Assembly: GCA_033961575.1 (NCBI GenBank)
Contig: CM066730.1
Span: 114,472,523 to 114,536,522, forward strand
Length of the DNA stretch: 64,000 nucleotides
Direction: 5' to 3'
Source of the DNA: Aselliscus stoliczkanus
Taxonomy: Eukaryota; Chordata; Mammalia; Chiroptera; Hipposideridae
The notes under the pieces were generated by a model that saw nothing but the letters and a program-made list of their open reading frames with translations, searched no databases and had not been told where the DNA came from. A program made the position numbers and the translations under genes. The first letter of the stretch is position 1. The number at the start of each line of letters is the position of its first letter. This document shows, piece after piece, positions 23,892 through 34,115 of this stretch.

Positions 23892-25290
23892 ACTTGGTTT
23901 ATCCCCGACTGGTGGCATAGACCAGAAATCAGGAGTCAGAAGTTTATTTTCCAGTACTGCCCCAATGTCTCAGGATGAACTTGGAATAACCTCTTTGTGG
24001 CCCATATTTTTGCCTTTTTAATAGAGGTGATCACCAAGGTTTCCAAAATTTATGGATCAGTCACAAGGGGGAAATTTCTACTAGTCCCCCTTTCACCACC
24101 TCTTAATCACTTCCCCACTACCAGCCAGATTGCTCTTTGCAGTGGCACCAGGAAGTTGTTCTGGCACCAGCCTCCCTTTCAGTTTTCTTTCTTGTCAGTA
24201 GGGGCAGAGGACAGAACAAACAGGAATCCAGAACTGCTCCTCAACCCCACTTTCCTCTCCATTTTAGTCCCTGTCAGGATGCCCCCTACTGATGTAACAA
24301 AGGAAGGGGACTCTAGACAGGCACTTAGAAGACAGAGTATTAACAATTGCTGAAAGCAATTGGATGAGTGGGTTTCTGCAGTCCTGGCCATAGCTACTAA
24401 TCACCTTCTGAGAAGGGCACGTCCAGTTAGAATCACTCCTTTGAGTCTCTAGAATGAGAGGGTCATGCATGCATGAGTTGTAGCCTCTCACTTGCGTTAT
24501 TTTCTTAATAGCAGTCACAAAACCCAGTGTAACTCAAGTGCCCTCCCGGGCCGCCATAACCTCTAAGCCTCCAGAGTGAAAGCCATTGAGCGAAAGCTTC
24601 TTTGACATTTTAGCCACTTCTGCTAATACACAATAAGCATGCAAGTAATTAGAGACCAGTTTAGTTTATTTAACACAACTCCTCCTTGCTCTAAGCCAAA
24701 GAAAGCCCTTATGATGCTGCCCAATTATAGGTCAGGAATAAATGACTAAGGCAACGATGTTGAGAAAGGCTGCCGAGAGACAAAGAAAGAAATTCCCCTC
24801 TTCAACTAAGAGCAAAGAGAACAAACTATGAACATGCTTAGAGGAGTCAAAATACAAAGCAAGCTTGGAAATTTTCCCAGTCTTATGTGAGAGCCAGGTG
24901 GGAGGGGGTGAGACAGTTGAGAGCATGTAGGGTTCTCACCCTACAGGCAACTCAGAGACCCGTGGGAGAATCCCCTTAGGACAGGAGTGACATTGTTAGG
25001 AGCCTTACCCGCCATTCTTTGTCCCATCATGTCATTTCCCATTCTACAGCTGTTGGACTGCTCACGGCTTTGGCCTTTTCAATAGGGTTCATTTATTTCA
25101 ATTTATGTAGGTCTTAAGTTAACTCTCTCCTGAGTAACTTCTTATTTTCCCAGAGCACATCCAGCAAGGATGGCGGAACTCTTGTCCAGATGTTCACCTA
25201 GCAACAAGCTTCCCTTTCCAAGTCTATCACATCACTCACATTTCCATATACCGAAATGGGGAGTACTCGGTACCATTATATTGATGGGGC
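23892..25290. other. Repeat-poor unassigned DNA
   Basis: Short overlapping frames on both strands (for example 23997-24353 and 24179-24391) shadow one another and have no recognisable domains. A gcatgcatgag alternation near 24465 is minor. Confidence 0.45.
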
Positions 25291-25291
25291 T

Positions 25292-25763
25292 TGTATTATT
25301 GGGTTGTCAGAAAAGTCATGATGCATTTTTGCAACAAAAACCATAGAAAAAATACATCATGACTTTTCCGACAACTCAATAGTTTCCTAGAACTGCAGTA
25401 AGAATCAATTCTGGAGGCCATACGTCCAGAGGTTCTAGTGGAGAATCCTTCCTGGCCTCTTCTATCTTCTGTTGGCTATAGGCATTCCGCAGCTTGTGGC
25501 AATCTGAATCCATCCAGCCTTTACTTATTCCTTCACAGGGCCTTCTTCTAGTATATGCATCTCTGTGTCTTGATTCTCCCTCTCCTTTTACTGATAAGAA
25601 CATGAGTCAATGGATTTAGGGTCCTCTCTAAGTCCAGGATGATCTCATTTTGAGTTTTCTTACCTTAATTATATCTACATTTGGACACTTGTTCCAAATA
25701 AGGTGACATTGTGAGGTTACTGGGTGGACATATTTTTTGAGAGCCCCAATTCAATTGACTACA
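25292..25763 (-). repeat. LTR-like repeat (ERVL-MaLR type, tentative), minus strand
   Basis: After removal of the palindromic insert, the plus strand starts tgtatta then gtttcctagaactgcagtaa. It carries ctggaggccatacgtccaga, gagaatccttcctggcctct, ggatttagggtcctctctaa and aaataaggtgacattgtgag, and ends ttgactaca. This is the layout of a common mammalian tgt...aca LTR-like repeat in reverse orientation. I am not sure of the exact family. No coding content. Confidence 0.5.
25299..25379. mobile_element. 81-bp mariner-type MITE (palindromic)
   Basis: The two arms ttgggttgtcagaaaagtca (left) and the complement of the right end (ttgagttgtcggaaaagtca) are near-perfect inverted repeats extending over 30 bases, so the element can fold into one long hairpin. 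It is flanked by TA on both sides (25297-25298, 25380-25381), as expected for Tc1/mariner. The length and layout are like the primate MADE1 element, but the end sequence differs. It sits within the first bases of the LTR-like repeat. Confidence 0.85.
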
Positions 25764-26035
25764 GGATGATTGTCAGGGATGTGGGTTCTTTAATCCAAGG
25801 CCTCACTTCACAAAGTGTGTTCTGTGGAGCACTAGTCCCTCGACATTCTTGGGACAAGGAAATAAAAAGAGGTAAGATGTCCTTTGGCCAAGTAAATTTG
25901 GAAAAGCTGTATTCTCTCCTGAATAGCCACAAATCATTGTGGCTCATTAAAGGCTTGAGATGTCTTGCAGTTAGGAAGTTGTTTAACTTTATCAAAGTCA
26001 TTGTTTCTCCAAACTTAGTTGACCAAAAAGAACTT
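25764..26035. other. Unassigned DNA
   Basis: Frames on both strands over 25724-26113 and 25759-26001 have no domain. The poly-Leu end of the first comes from the CTC-rich tract that follows. Confidence 0.5.
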
Positions 26036-26100
26036 CCTTCTCTCCTCCTCTTCCTCCTCCTCCTCCTCCTCCTTCTCCTCCTCCTCCTGGTTCTTCTTCA
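26036..26100. repeat. (CTC)n-rich tract
   Basis: CTC and CTT units make an imperfect trinucleotide tract of about 65 bp. Confidence 0.9.
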
Positions 26101-26910
26101 TTTTTTTAAGTAACACAATATTAATGACCAATGGAATGCCGAGAAATGCGGGATCCACAACATTTCAGTAAACAAATATGAGCCTCAAACCTCAAGTCTT
26201 CATTATCTAGTCATCCCTGAAGTTTTCCTTAGTATCACCAATAGCCCATGGCTAACCTCCTCCATCTGTTTTGTTCGTCAGGTTGCAAATAAGCCCAATG
26301 ACACACAACTTCATATTACATGGATTCAGCCTGACTGTAGGTCGGCTCCTGAAACACAACAAGTTTCATAAAAACATGATCTTTTAAAGCCTTTAAACGG
26401 AGTTAGTTTGGTCTAATCCCAGCATCATGGAGAAAAAAGAAAAAGAAAAACACATTTCATAAGTTTCCTGTTATTTCTCTGTCCAAGATCTCCTCCCTTT
26501 CAGCTTTAGCTTTGTGCTATCTCACACTTTTTCACTCAAAATAGGATGCTGATTCTACCAATAAAAGACTTGTAAAGCTTTATGCAAATGACTTAATCTT
26601 ACAGTGGAGCCTCAGTTTCTCAATCTGAGAATGGGTTTATTTTATTCTAACAATTTCATGAGATTATTTTGAAGATCACATTTGAAAATAGATATAAAAA
26701 CATTTTACCAGCTTTAGAAAATCCTCTTCTCTGAAGTGTTTTGATTGTTATTAAACTGCTTTTGGTAAGAAAGCTGGGAATATTAATATTCTGTGAAAGA
26801 ATTAAGATAGAACCTGTTAAAATAACAGTGCCTACATGTAAATTATACTTGAGCCAATAATGTTCATTGATAGCACTTTAGAAACAGCAAAATCCTTAGT
26901 ATACCTTGAG
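26101..26910. other. Unassigned DNA with a MIR-like fragment
   Basis: Text at about 26590-26710 (aatgacttaatcttacagtg, gcctcagtttctcaatctga) resembles MIR in reverse orientation. The rest is unassigned. Confidence 0.45.
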
Positions 26911-27072
26911 AAAAGAAAGAGAAGGGAGGGAGAGAGGAAGGGAAGGAGGGAGAAAAGAAGGAAGGAAGGGAGGAAAGAAGGAAGGAGGAAGGAAGGAAGG
27001 AAGGAATGAGGGGAGGAAAGGGAAGGGTAAGGGAAGGGAAGGAAAAAAGGAAGGAAGGAAGGAAGGAAGGAA

Positions 27073-27130
<58 letters not shown>

Positions 27131-27161
27131 AAAGGAAGGAAGGAAGGAAGGAAGGAAGGAA

Positions 27162-27223
<62 letters not shown>

Positions 27224-27274
27224 GAAGGAAGGAAGGAAGGAAGGAAGGAAGGAAGGAAGGAAGGAAGGAAGGAA

Positions 27275-27355
<81 letters not shown>

Positions 27356-27400
27356 AAAGAAAGAAAGAAAGAAGAGAGAGAAAGGAAGAAAAAGAAAGAG
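26911..27400 (+). repeat. Higher-order purine array of GGAA and GAAA blocks
   Basis: About 490 bp of almost pure purine on the plus strand. After an irregular GGGA/GGAA lead (26911-27047) come three cycles of a GGAA block followed by a GAAA block. The GGAA blocks lie at about 27048-27075, 27134-27165 and 27225-27273; the GAAA blocks at about 27076-27133, 27166-27222 and 27278-27355. The array creates long spurious frames of Glu-Arg-Lys or Phe-Leu-Ser repeats on both strands. Confidence 0.95.
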
Positions 27401-29236
27401 CAGGCCTAGCTTCCTGGACACATAACCTACACTGTTTGTTGCAAGGGGCCCACTACTTAGAAGTGCCCCACACTTGGTTTAACATTGCGTTGTCACTATC
27501 TCTGTCTTAACAAGAGACCCTGCATTTGCACATTGCACTGGGCCCCCCAACTTATGTATTCTGTACTAAGCCCAAGGTTTCTTCCCTCATAGCCCTATGA
27601 GAAAGTTATTGAGAGACTCCTTTCCAGCTGAAGCTAGACAACATTCCAATTAAATTGATCCTACAATTTCACTTCTGCAAGTAAAGCTTACCGTTAAGGA
27701 ACCTCATTCCAGTTCACCAAACACTAAAAACCAATCTTTGGAACTGCTCCAAGTCCTGAGTCCCTTCATATTTCAAGTTTACGCATTTTGAAAAACTCCA
27801 GGCCACAAAGCCAGCTAGAACATTTTAAATTATGGGTGTGGCCCAAGTGTTATTTTTCAGCCATTAAATGAGTCCTTTCAAAGTTTGAACTCTTGCAAAG
27901 TTACTTCTGTGCCGAAAGCTTTTTAATGATCAGAAAATGGGAATTTGCAATAAAAATGTTGACACAAGCCCACTCCAGGGGCAGAGTTTCTCTTCTCTCA
28001 GCATAGCATGTGGGCAATATGGTAACATAGGCAACAAAACCATAGCTGACAAGCAGCAGACACTGCACAGGCATGAAGGTCAGAGTTTGCAAAACTGGTA
28101 GGGAGGGTCACTGGACTTTACTGATCATTCTTGCCAGTTCTGTTGGCCAATACTGCCACATATTTATATTAACCAGATTTATTCAGACTTTATTTGTTTT
28201 ATTATATTTATTTCAAGGTGTAAATGAGAATAGTGTTGGGTTCTGCAACTTCCACTTGCTCAGAGAAAGATAAAGTTTAAGAAAGGCTATTGAGTCAATA
28301 GGCACTTATATGCAGAAGTTGTTATTACTTTTGTGATAGAGTTTATTGAGTCATTTTTAGGAACCACTGAGTTCTTTCTTTTCCTTTTGCCCTTTCTCAG
28401 ACTTGCTCCTTTTATTTATTTATTTAATTAGTTAGTTATTTTATCTTGGAAATTTAGACACCACTCTAATATTTTTTTATTTTGTTCTTTCAGATTCAGA
28501 AAGTAAGTGCTGGGTACTTTTCCCCCATCTTCACATTTGCCCGGAGTTGAAATGGCATTGGTGCTCCCCTTCAATGGCAATGACAATGGCTTAATTTATG
28601 TGGCACGGCATGTTGCCAAGCCATCTCAGTTTGTACCCCATTGACACTACTCATGATGGCACATCTCACAACAATACTTGTTAGTGGCTGGGACTGATTC
28701 AACAGATGGAGTCCAAAACAGTGTTTACAACCCGTTCCATAAAAATAGTGCTTTTAAAAACACATTGGCAATTTTATGGTAGATTGAAGAAGAAAAAAGA
28801 ACCTACTTATCATTTAGATTAGTTTCTCCCATAAGATTGTGAAAATGTTAAGGGAAATTAATCTCAGATCAAAAAAGAAAATTAAAAAAAAAAAAAAAGG
28901 AAGAAATACCTGGTATGGATTAAAAAAAGTGGATATTCCAATGGAGGAGAATGTCTCAGAGAGATACAGAAGTCTGAATATGAGATTTTTGGTTTCACCA
29001 AACTACATAGGATTTACCATAAAATCATAATACTTCTCATGCAGCAATTGCTATCCTTGCTATTCATCAGAAATAAATAAGAATTACTTATTTATTTGCC
29101 ATTCAGATTGAAGAAGCAATTGGAAACTTAACAATGAGCCAGGCCACATTATGACTCTAAAGTTAAGCAGGTCCTACATGGAGCCACAAAAATTCTGGAA
29201 TTTTAAAATTAAACAAAATCTTGGGGGTCATCTTGT
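27401..29236. other. Unassigned non-coding DNA
   Basis: No gene or named repeat recognised. The A-rich run at 28876-28890 and short frames such as 28073-28273 and 28839-29030 have no domain. Confidence 0.5.
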
Positions 29237-29450
29237 CTAGCACTATCCAACAGAATTACTGCGATGCTGGATCGGGCCTAAATCAACACTGTCCAATATG
29301 ATTGCCAGTAGCCGCAAATGCTAGTAGGCATTTGAAATGTGGCTAGTGCCATTAAGGAATTAAATTTTTAATTTAATCTAATTTAACTTAATTTAAATTA
29401 AAATGGCCACATGTGACTAACAGCTACCTTATTGGACAGCACAGATTCTA
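29237..29450. mobile_element. Short hAT-like non-autonomous element
   Basis: The ends are inverted: tagcactatccaacagaa at left and the complement of the right end, ctgtgctgtccaataagg. The middle is AT-rich (aatttaatctaatttaactt) and flanked by the pair atgtggctagtgcc and ggccacatgtgactaacagc. This is the typical layout of a widespread mammalian MER-type hAT element. The family name is uncertain. Confidence 0.55.
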
Positions 29451-29831
29451 GTCAGCTCCTCCGGTTTACAAAGAGGAATGGAGCCTAGAGAGATCTGGGG
29501 CCTTGTGCAAGCCTCACACCAACTTAATGAAAAACAATTAATATCAGAGCAAGGGGGCCAACTCCCAGTCAGCTGCTCTGGCTGCTCAGCAGTGGTTCCC
29601 AGTTTCTGGACGATAACAAAGCATAGAGCAGCTCAAAGTGAAGTGCAAAAGACCCGGGCATCATCTTAAGCTTTTCAAAAAGCTCAAATGAGTCATGTTT
29701 TAACTTTTTATAGACTTTTATTGATGTTATAGTTTTTCATGCTACTATATATATAAATTCTAAGTATGATTTTTAAGACTATTGAATAGAAGAAACAAAT
29801 TAAAAATTGACAACTCTATGTTGGTCTATCT
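29451..29831. other. Unassigned DNA
   Basis: No gene or repeat recognised. The frame at 29478-29669 has no domain. Confidence 0.5.
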
Positions 29832-29832
29832 A

Positions 29833-30486
29833 TTTTTTTTTCTTTTTTTATTAGTTTCAGGTGTACAACACAATGCAATAGTTATACTCTTTACCCCCCA
29901 AAGTGAAAACCCCTCTCCCCCAGTTCGCCACCCCACTCCCCCCCATATCATACATATCCATCACAACTCCCCTGACTCCCCTCCAAAGTATACTCCACAT
30001 CCCGTGACCATCCACATATTCAGTTGCAGTTGGCATACAATACTATACAACATCAGCTTCAGGTGTACAGTGCAGTGATCAAGCCTCTACTCCATCATAA
30101 AGTGGTCTCCCTAACAAGACATGTGACTATCTGACACGCCACAAAATTTTTACAACATTATTATATTCCCCGAACTGTGTTTCATATTCCTGTGGCAATA
30201 TGAAACATACAAGTGAGATCACATGGTACCTGTCCTTCTCCGACTGACTTATTTCTCACAACATAATGGTCTCTTCACAACATTATCAATTACATTCCCA
30301 GAACTGCCCCCATATCCCTGCGGCAACATTGTAGTCCCACCTACACTGTCCAAAACCTTCCCCCTCGCCCTCTTCCCCACTCCCTCCCAGCCAGCAACCA
30401 TCAGTTTTTCCTTTATATCTGCTTGATATGACTTCAATATTCTTAAATTGTCTCTCTGGGTTAGCTTGTTTGCACCTTTCTTTTGT
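29833..30486 (-). repeat. 3' UTR and A-tail of the half-L1 candidate
   Basis: On the minus strand this runs from the end of ORF1 to the A-rich tail. Two copies of the tgtacacctgaaRct phrase (near 30057-30071 and near 29853-29868) are a hallmark shared with the L1 3' UTR at 62.4-63.4 kb. The purine-rich stretch ctgggagggagtggggaaga near 30380 is the G-rich 3' UTR tract common to mammalian L1s. An open frame over 30249-30437 on this strand is part of the UTR, not a gene. Confidence 0.75.
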
Positions 30487-31361
30487 TTAAAAAAGCCCTT
30501 TTAACATTTCTTGCAATGCTGGCTTGGTGGTAATGAATTCCTTAAGCTTATTCTTTTCTGAGAAGCTCTTTATTTCTCCTTCAATTTTAAGTGATAGCCG
30601 TGCTGGGTAGAGCAATCTTGGTTGTAGGCCGTTATTTTGTGTCACTTTGAATATCTCCTGCCACTCCCTACTGGCCTGCAGAGTTTCTGTAGACAAGTCA
30701 GCTGTTAGTCTAATAGGAGTTCCTTTGTATGTAACCTGCTGTCTTTCTCATGCAGCCTCTAGGATTCTGTCTCTGTCTTTAACCTTTGCCATTTTAACTA
30801 TGATGTGTCTTGGTGTGGACCTGTTTGGGTTCAGCTTGTTTGGAACCCTCTGCACTTCCTGGGCATATATGTTGATTTCCTTCACCAGGGTAGGGAAGTT
30901 TTCAGTCATTATTTTTTCAAATACATTTTCAACCCCTTGCTTCTTCTCTTCTCCTTCTGGTATCCCTATGATTCAAAGATGGTTGCACTTCACCTTGTCC
31001 CATAGGGCTCTTAAACTATTTTCATTGTTTTTTATATTCTTTGGTCTTTTTGCTGTGCCAACTGGGTGAGTTCTGCTATTTTATCTTCCAAAGCGCTGAT
31101 CCGCTCCTCTGCTTCATCTACTCTACTGGTGATTCCTTCGAGTGTGTTCTTCATTTCAGTTATTGTATTCTTTAGTTCTAACAGGTTGTTTTTTATGGTT
31201 TCCCTATCCTTCTTTATGTCCTCGCTAAGTTCCTTAAACATTCTTATCATCAGTGTTCTAAACTCTGTCTCTGAAAGGTTGGATCCTTCTGTTACATTTG
31301 GTTCCATTTCTGGAGGTTTCTTCTGATCTTTTACTTGTGACATGTTTCTTTGTTTCCCCAT
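30487..31361 (-). pseudogene. L1 ORF1p pseudogene, full length but broken
   Basis: ORF1p is the L1 RNA-binding chaperone that trimerises and coats the element RNA. The start codon at 31361 follows a leader without strong Kozak features, and the protein begins MGKQRNMSQVKDQKK. A heptad-rich coiled coil follows (LLELKNTITEMKNTLEGI, then VDEAEERISALEDKIAEL). After a frameshift near 31040 the RRM-like part is readable in another frame (RALWDKVKCNHL, then PTLVKEINIYAQEVQRVP and RHIIVKMAKVKDRDRILEAA). The C-terminal domain starts near 30700 (LSTETLQASREWQEIFKV). Besides the frameshift there are stop codons near 30972 and 30752. The reading region ends with TAA at 30487-30489. About 290 codons is a normal length for mammalian ORF1p. 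Confidence 0.85.
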
Positions 31362-32270
31362 TCTGGCTGTTGCTCTGGGATTGCTTTGATGTATTAGATA
31401 GATCACCAAGAGAGCCCTGGCTGGATCACGCAGGCACACAGCTCACGGCCCAACACCCAGGAAAACTCCCAGTCTCAGCCTGTCCCAATTCGCCGCTTGC
31501 AGATCAGGCCGAGTAGCCCAACAACCAATCACCAGCCTGGCAACTCTGCAAGCGGAGTGCGGAAAGCAGAGACCCGAGGTGGCTTGCGCACTCCTGCATC
31601 TCAGTGAGCAGCCTGTTGGAGCCGGAGGGCACCCGCCCTGCGTTTCCCTGGCAACGCAGTATAAGCCGGGCAGAGGGTGGGGATCCAAGGCCGCAGGCGC
31701 ACATGCACGCACATACGTACTTCTGCGCCAATTCCACCAGACCAATTAGGTCTCGGACCTGATCCTTCGTGGGAGGGCCCAAGCCTGACAAAATGGCGCC
31801 TTCCCTACACCACTCGCGTGCAGGCTCCGCACCACAGGAACAGCAGTTCAAAAACCTCCAGCCTTTGTACCAAAGGTGCTCAGTTCAGTCCGTCCCCGCA
31901 GACTCCCGGCTCACACAGCCACTCCCTCCACCAGGAACCAGGTACGTGCTCACCGGCGAGCAAGCCCGGGCGCCGGCCCCACTGATTCTCCAGCCGCTCT
32001 TAGCCTCACCGAGCTGAGCAAAGAGAGTCCTCACTAATTTACTGCCGGCTATCTTAGAACTCCTCTTCCCGGCAAAGAAGCTCTGGGCTGGTGAGCTTGG
32101 TGTGCGGCCAGAGGGTCTCTCCCACAACCGGAGAAGCCTCCCACAGCTGGGACCTCCCTCACGGGGCTCGCCCTCTCTCGTCTCTGCCCGTCCTACCAGA
32201 CCCGACACGGCCTCCTCTTAAAGTTCTTCATTTAGTGGTTCTGTTCCTCCAGTGTTCCGGGGACCTCCAA
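31362..32270 (-). promoter_or_regulatory. GC-rich L1 5' UTR/promoter region
   Basis: About 0.9 kb of GC- and CpG-rich sequence, in strong contrast to the AT-rich surroundings, lies directly upstream of ORF1 as L1 5' UTRs do. A YY1-type core (aaaatggcgcc) lies at about 31791-31801 on the plus strand. Numerous open frames on both strands here (for example 31443-31745 and 31504-31851 minus, 31677-31985 plus) come from low stop-codon density in GC-rich DNA. None has a domain I recognise. Promoter function is inferred from position and composition. Confidence 0.6.
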
Positions 32271-32350
32271 AGTTGAATGCTGTATAATTTGTTTGTAATT
32301 TTGGTGTGATCCTGTCTATTGTGCCACTTTAACTGGAAGTCCCTCTCTAG

Positions 32351-32466
32351 TTTTTTTTTTTATTTTTTTTTTGAGAGCAGTGTCACTGGCCCTCATATCT
32401 GGGACCCGAACCCGGGCCGCTGGCTTCCCAAGCCAGCACTTAACCACCACGCCACTTGGCTGGCCC
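32351..32466 (-). mobile_element. Compact tRNA-derived SINE, minus strand
   Basis: T-rich run, gagagcagtgtcactggccc, cgaacccgggccgctggctt, cccaagccagcacttaacca and ccacttggctggcc at the head end. Same family as the other compact copies; it sits just beyond the 5' end of the half-L1 candidate. The surrounding ccctctNg and ccctctattt texts may be a degenerate target duplication. Confidence 0.85.
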
Positions 32467-33387
32467 TCTATTTTCTTTTTTAATTTTACTGGTGTGTGAA
32501 GTCTAGCTCCAAAGTCTTAAATTCAGGTATTTCATCACAGGTAGGGCACTCACCAGAGTCAGGTTTACCCTCTAACTATGTCATAATTTCTCAGAAAACA
32601 ATCATTTCTCTTTCAAATCCTCCACAATGTATACAAAATTGTTAGACATATAATTCAGACATTGAACAATTTCTCACTGAACAAAATTAGATGTTAAAAT
32701 GATATCTTTTCACAATGCAAGCATGCAAGTTATCTGAGAAGAGTGATATTTTAAGCAGTTGTCAGTCATTAACTCAAACAGACTTCAGCATAGGTAGTGC
32801 CCAAATATACAACATTTTCTAATTCATAAAACCCTTTCACCTACATCTCTTATTTAATCCTAACAATATTGTAAGACATAAAACAGAAAACTGCCACAAT
32901 TCTTCTGTTGCCATCAGAAACAAGATTTAAAAAGGTGAAGTGACTTGCCCACGGGTTCATGGGTAGTGAGTGTGGGGCCAGGACTGCCACAGTGGCCTGA
33001 CTCTGCGGCCACTTATCTTTCAAGTGCATCTCAGAAAGAACAAGCGAGGACATGAAGGCTAGGGATAGGACAGCAATGTAATTTGAAGAAAGTCCATTTT
33101 AACAAACACACTTATTAAGTAGCTTCTGTGTCCACTTTCCAGATAGTGCAGGGAACACATGCATAAAAGATTGAAAACACCAGATCTCACAGAAATTCAT
33201 CTGGGAGGGAGGCACTGCAGAGAGGGAACACAAAGGACACAGGCTGGTGGCTTTGGATGAAGGGCAGAAGGAGAGGAGTGGAGTGGAGGCGTTTAGGATG
33301 TGAGGTGCTATCCCAAGAGGAAAAGCCAAAGTGATGGGAAGAAAAGTGGCCTGAGTGCCCGAGGATACAGAAAGGCATTGAATCCTT
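32467..33387. other. Unassigned DNA with a MIR fragment at about 32830-33020
   Basis: The segment at 32830-33020 has MIR order (ctcttatttaatcctaacaa, gtgaagtgacttgcccacgg, gtgtggggccaggactgcca). The rest carries no recognised feature. Minus-strand frames at 33099-33419 and 33187-33483 overlap each other and have no domain. Confidence 0.55.
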
Positions 33388-34115
33388 TTTTTTTCCCCAT
33401 CTTGATTGATATATAACATTTTGTAAGTTTAAGGTGTACAAATGATGATTTGATACACGTATATATTGTGAAATAATTACCACAAAAAGATTAGTTACAC
33501 ATCTGTCACCTCACATAGTTACTGTGTGTGTGTGTGTGTGTAAGAACTTTTAAGATTACTCTCTTAGCAGCTTTCAAGTATACAAACTATAGTCACCATG
33601 CTGTATATCAGATCCCCAGAACTTATTCATCTTATAACTGGAAGTTTGTACTCTTTGACCAACATCTATCTCCCTATTTCCCCCATCCCTTTACCTCCGG
33701 GAACCACCAGCAACCACCAATCTACTCTCTTTCTATGAGTTCAGGCTTTTTTAGATTCCACATATAAGTGAGATCATACTGTACTTGTTTTTCTCTATCT
33801 GGCTTTTTCACTTAGCATAATGCCCTCAAAGTTCATCCATGTTGTCTCAAATGGCAGTTTATTCCACATTCGCAAATGCCACATTTTCTTACCTATTCAT
33901 CTGTCTATGGACACTTTGGTTGCTTCCTTATCTTGGCCGTTGTAAATAATGCTGCAGTGAACATGGGGGTGCAGATAATTATATAATTTCTTTCAGATAT
34001 ATACCCAGAAGTGTGATAGATGAGTCATATCGTAGTTCTATTTTTACTTTTTTGAGGAACCTCCATAAGTTCTGTCACTGTCTCTCACAGTGACTGCACC
34101 AATTTACATTCCTAG
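33388..34115 (-). mobile_element. L1 3' end (L1MA/L1MB type), minus strand
   Basis: The plus strand gives the complement of an L1 3' UTR and ORF2 tail: T-run, ccatcttgattgatatataa, gtacaaatgatgatttgata, accaccagcaaccaccaatc, gcataatgccctcaaagttc, gtaaataatgctgcagtgaa and caccaatttacattcctagc. A GT tract lies inside at 33523-33541. No usable frame. Confidence 0.85.

Larger units (their letters stand above)
29832..32270 (-). mobile_element. Candidate half-L1 (HAL1-like): 5' UTR, ORF1, 3' UTR, no ORF2
   Basis: Read on the minus strand the element has a GC-rich 5' UTR (about 32270-31362), an L1 ORF1 reading region (31361-30487), and then directly an L1-type 3' UTR. The 3' UTR contains cactgcactgtacacctgaa near 30060, ends in gttgtacacctgaaactaat near 29850, and has an A-rich tail (complement of 29833-29849). 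ORF2, about 3.8 kb in a full L1, is absent. The 3' UTR matches the other L1 3' ends in this window (14.9-15.5 kb and 62.4-63.4 kb), so the two halves belong to the same kind of element. Either a HAL1-type non-autonomous lineage or a one-off internal deletion would explain this. The left end is clear; the 5' end is set to within about 20 bp; no convincing target duplication was seen. Confidence 0.7.

Noticed and set aside
26864..27425. Long frames (up to 185 residues) on both strands over the purine array
   Set aside because: They are pure translation of GGAA/GAAA repeats (Glu-Arg-Lys or Phe-Leu-Ser repeats) and lie on both strands at once.
30647..31069. 140-residue plus-strand frame rich in hydrophobic residues
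   Set aside because: Antisense of the L1 ORF1 region; the minus strand carries the recognisable protein.
30720..31361. Possible host gene with coiled coil on the minus strand
   Set aside because: The coiled coil, start motif and C-terminal text match L1 ORF1p, and an L1 5' UTR precedes it.
31443..32208. Several 60-115 residue frames on both strands
   Set aside because: They lie in the GC-rich L1 5' UTR where stops are rare; overlapping phases, no recognisable domain.
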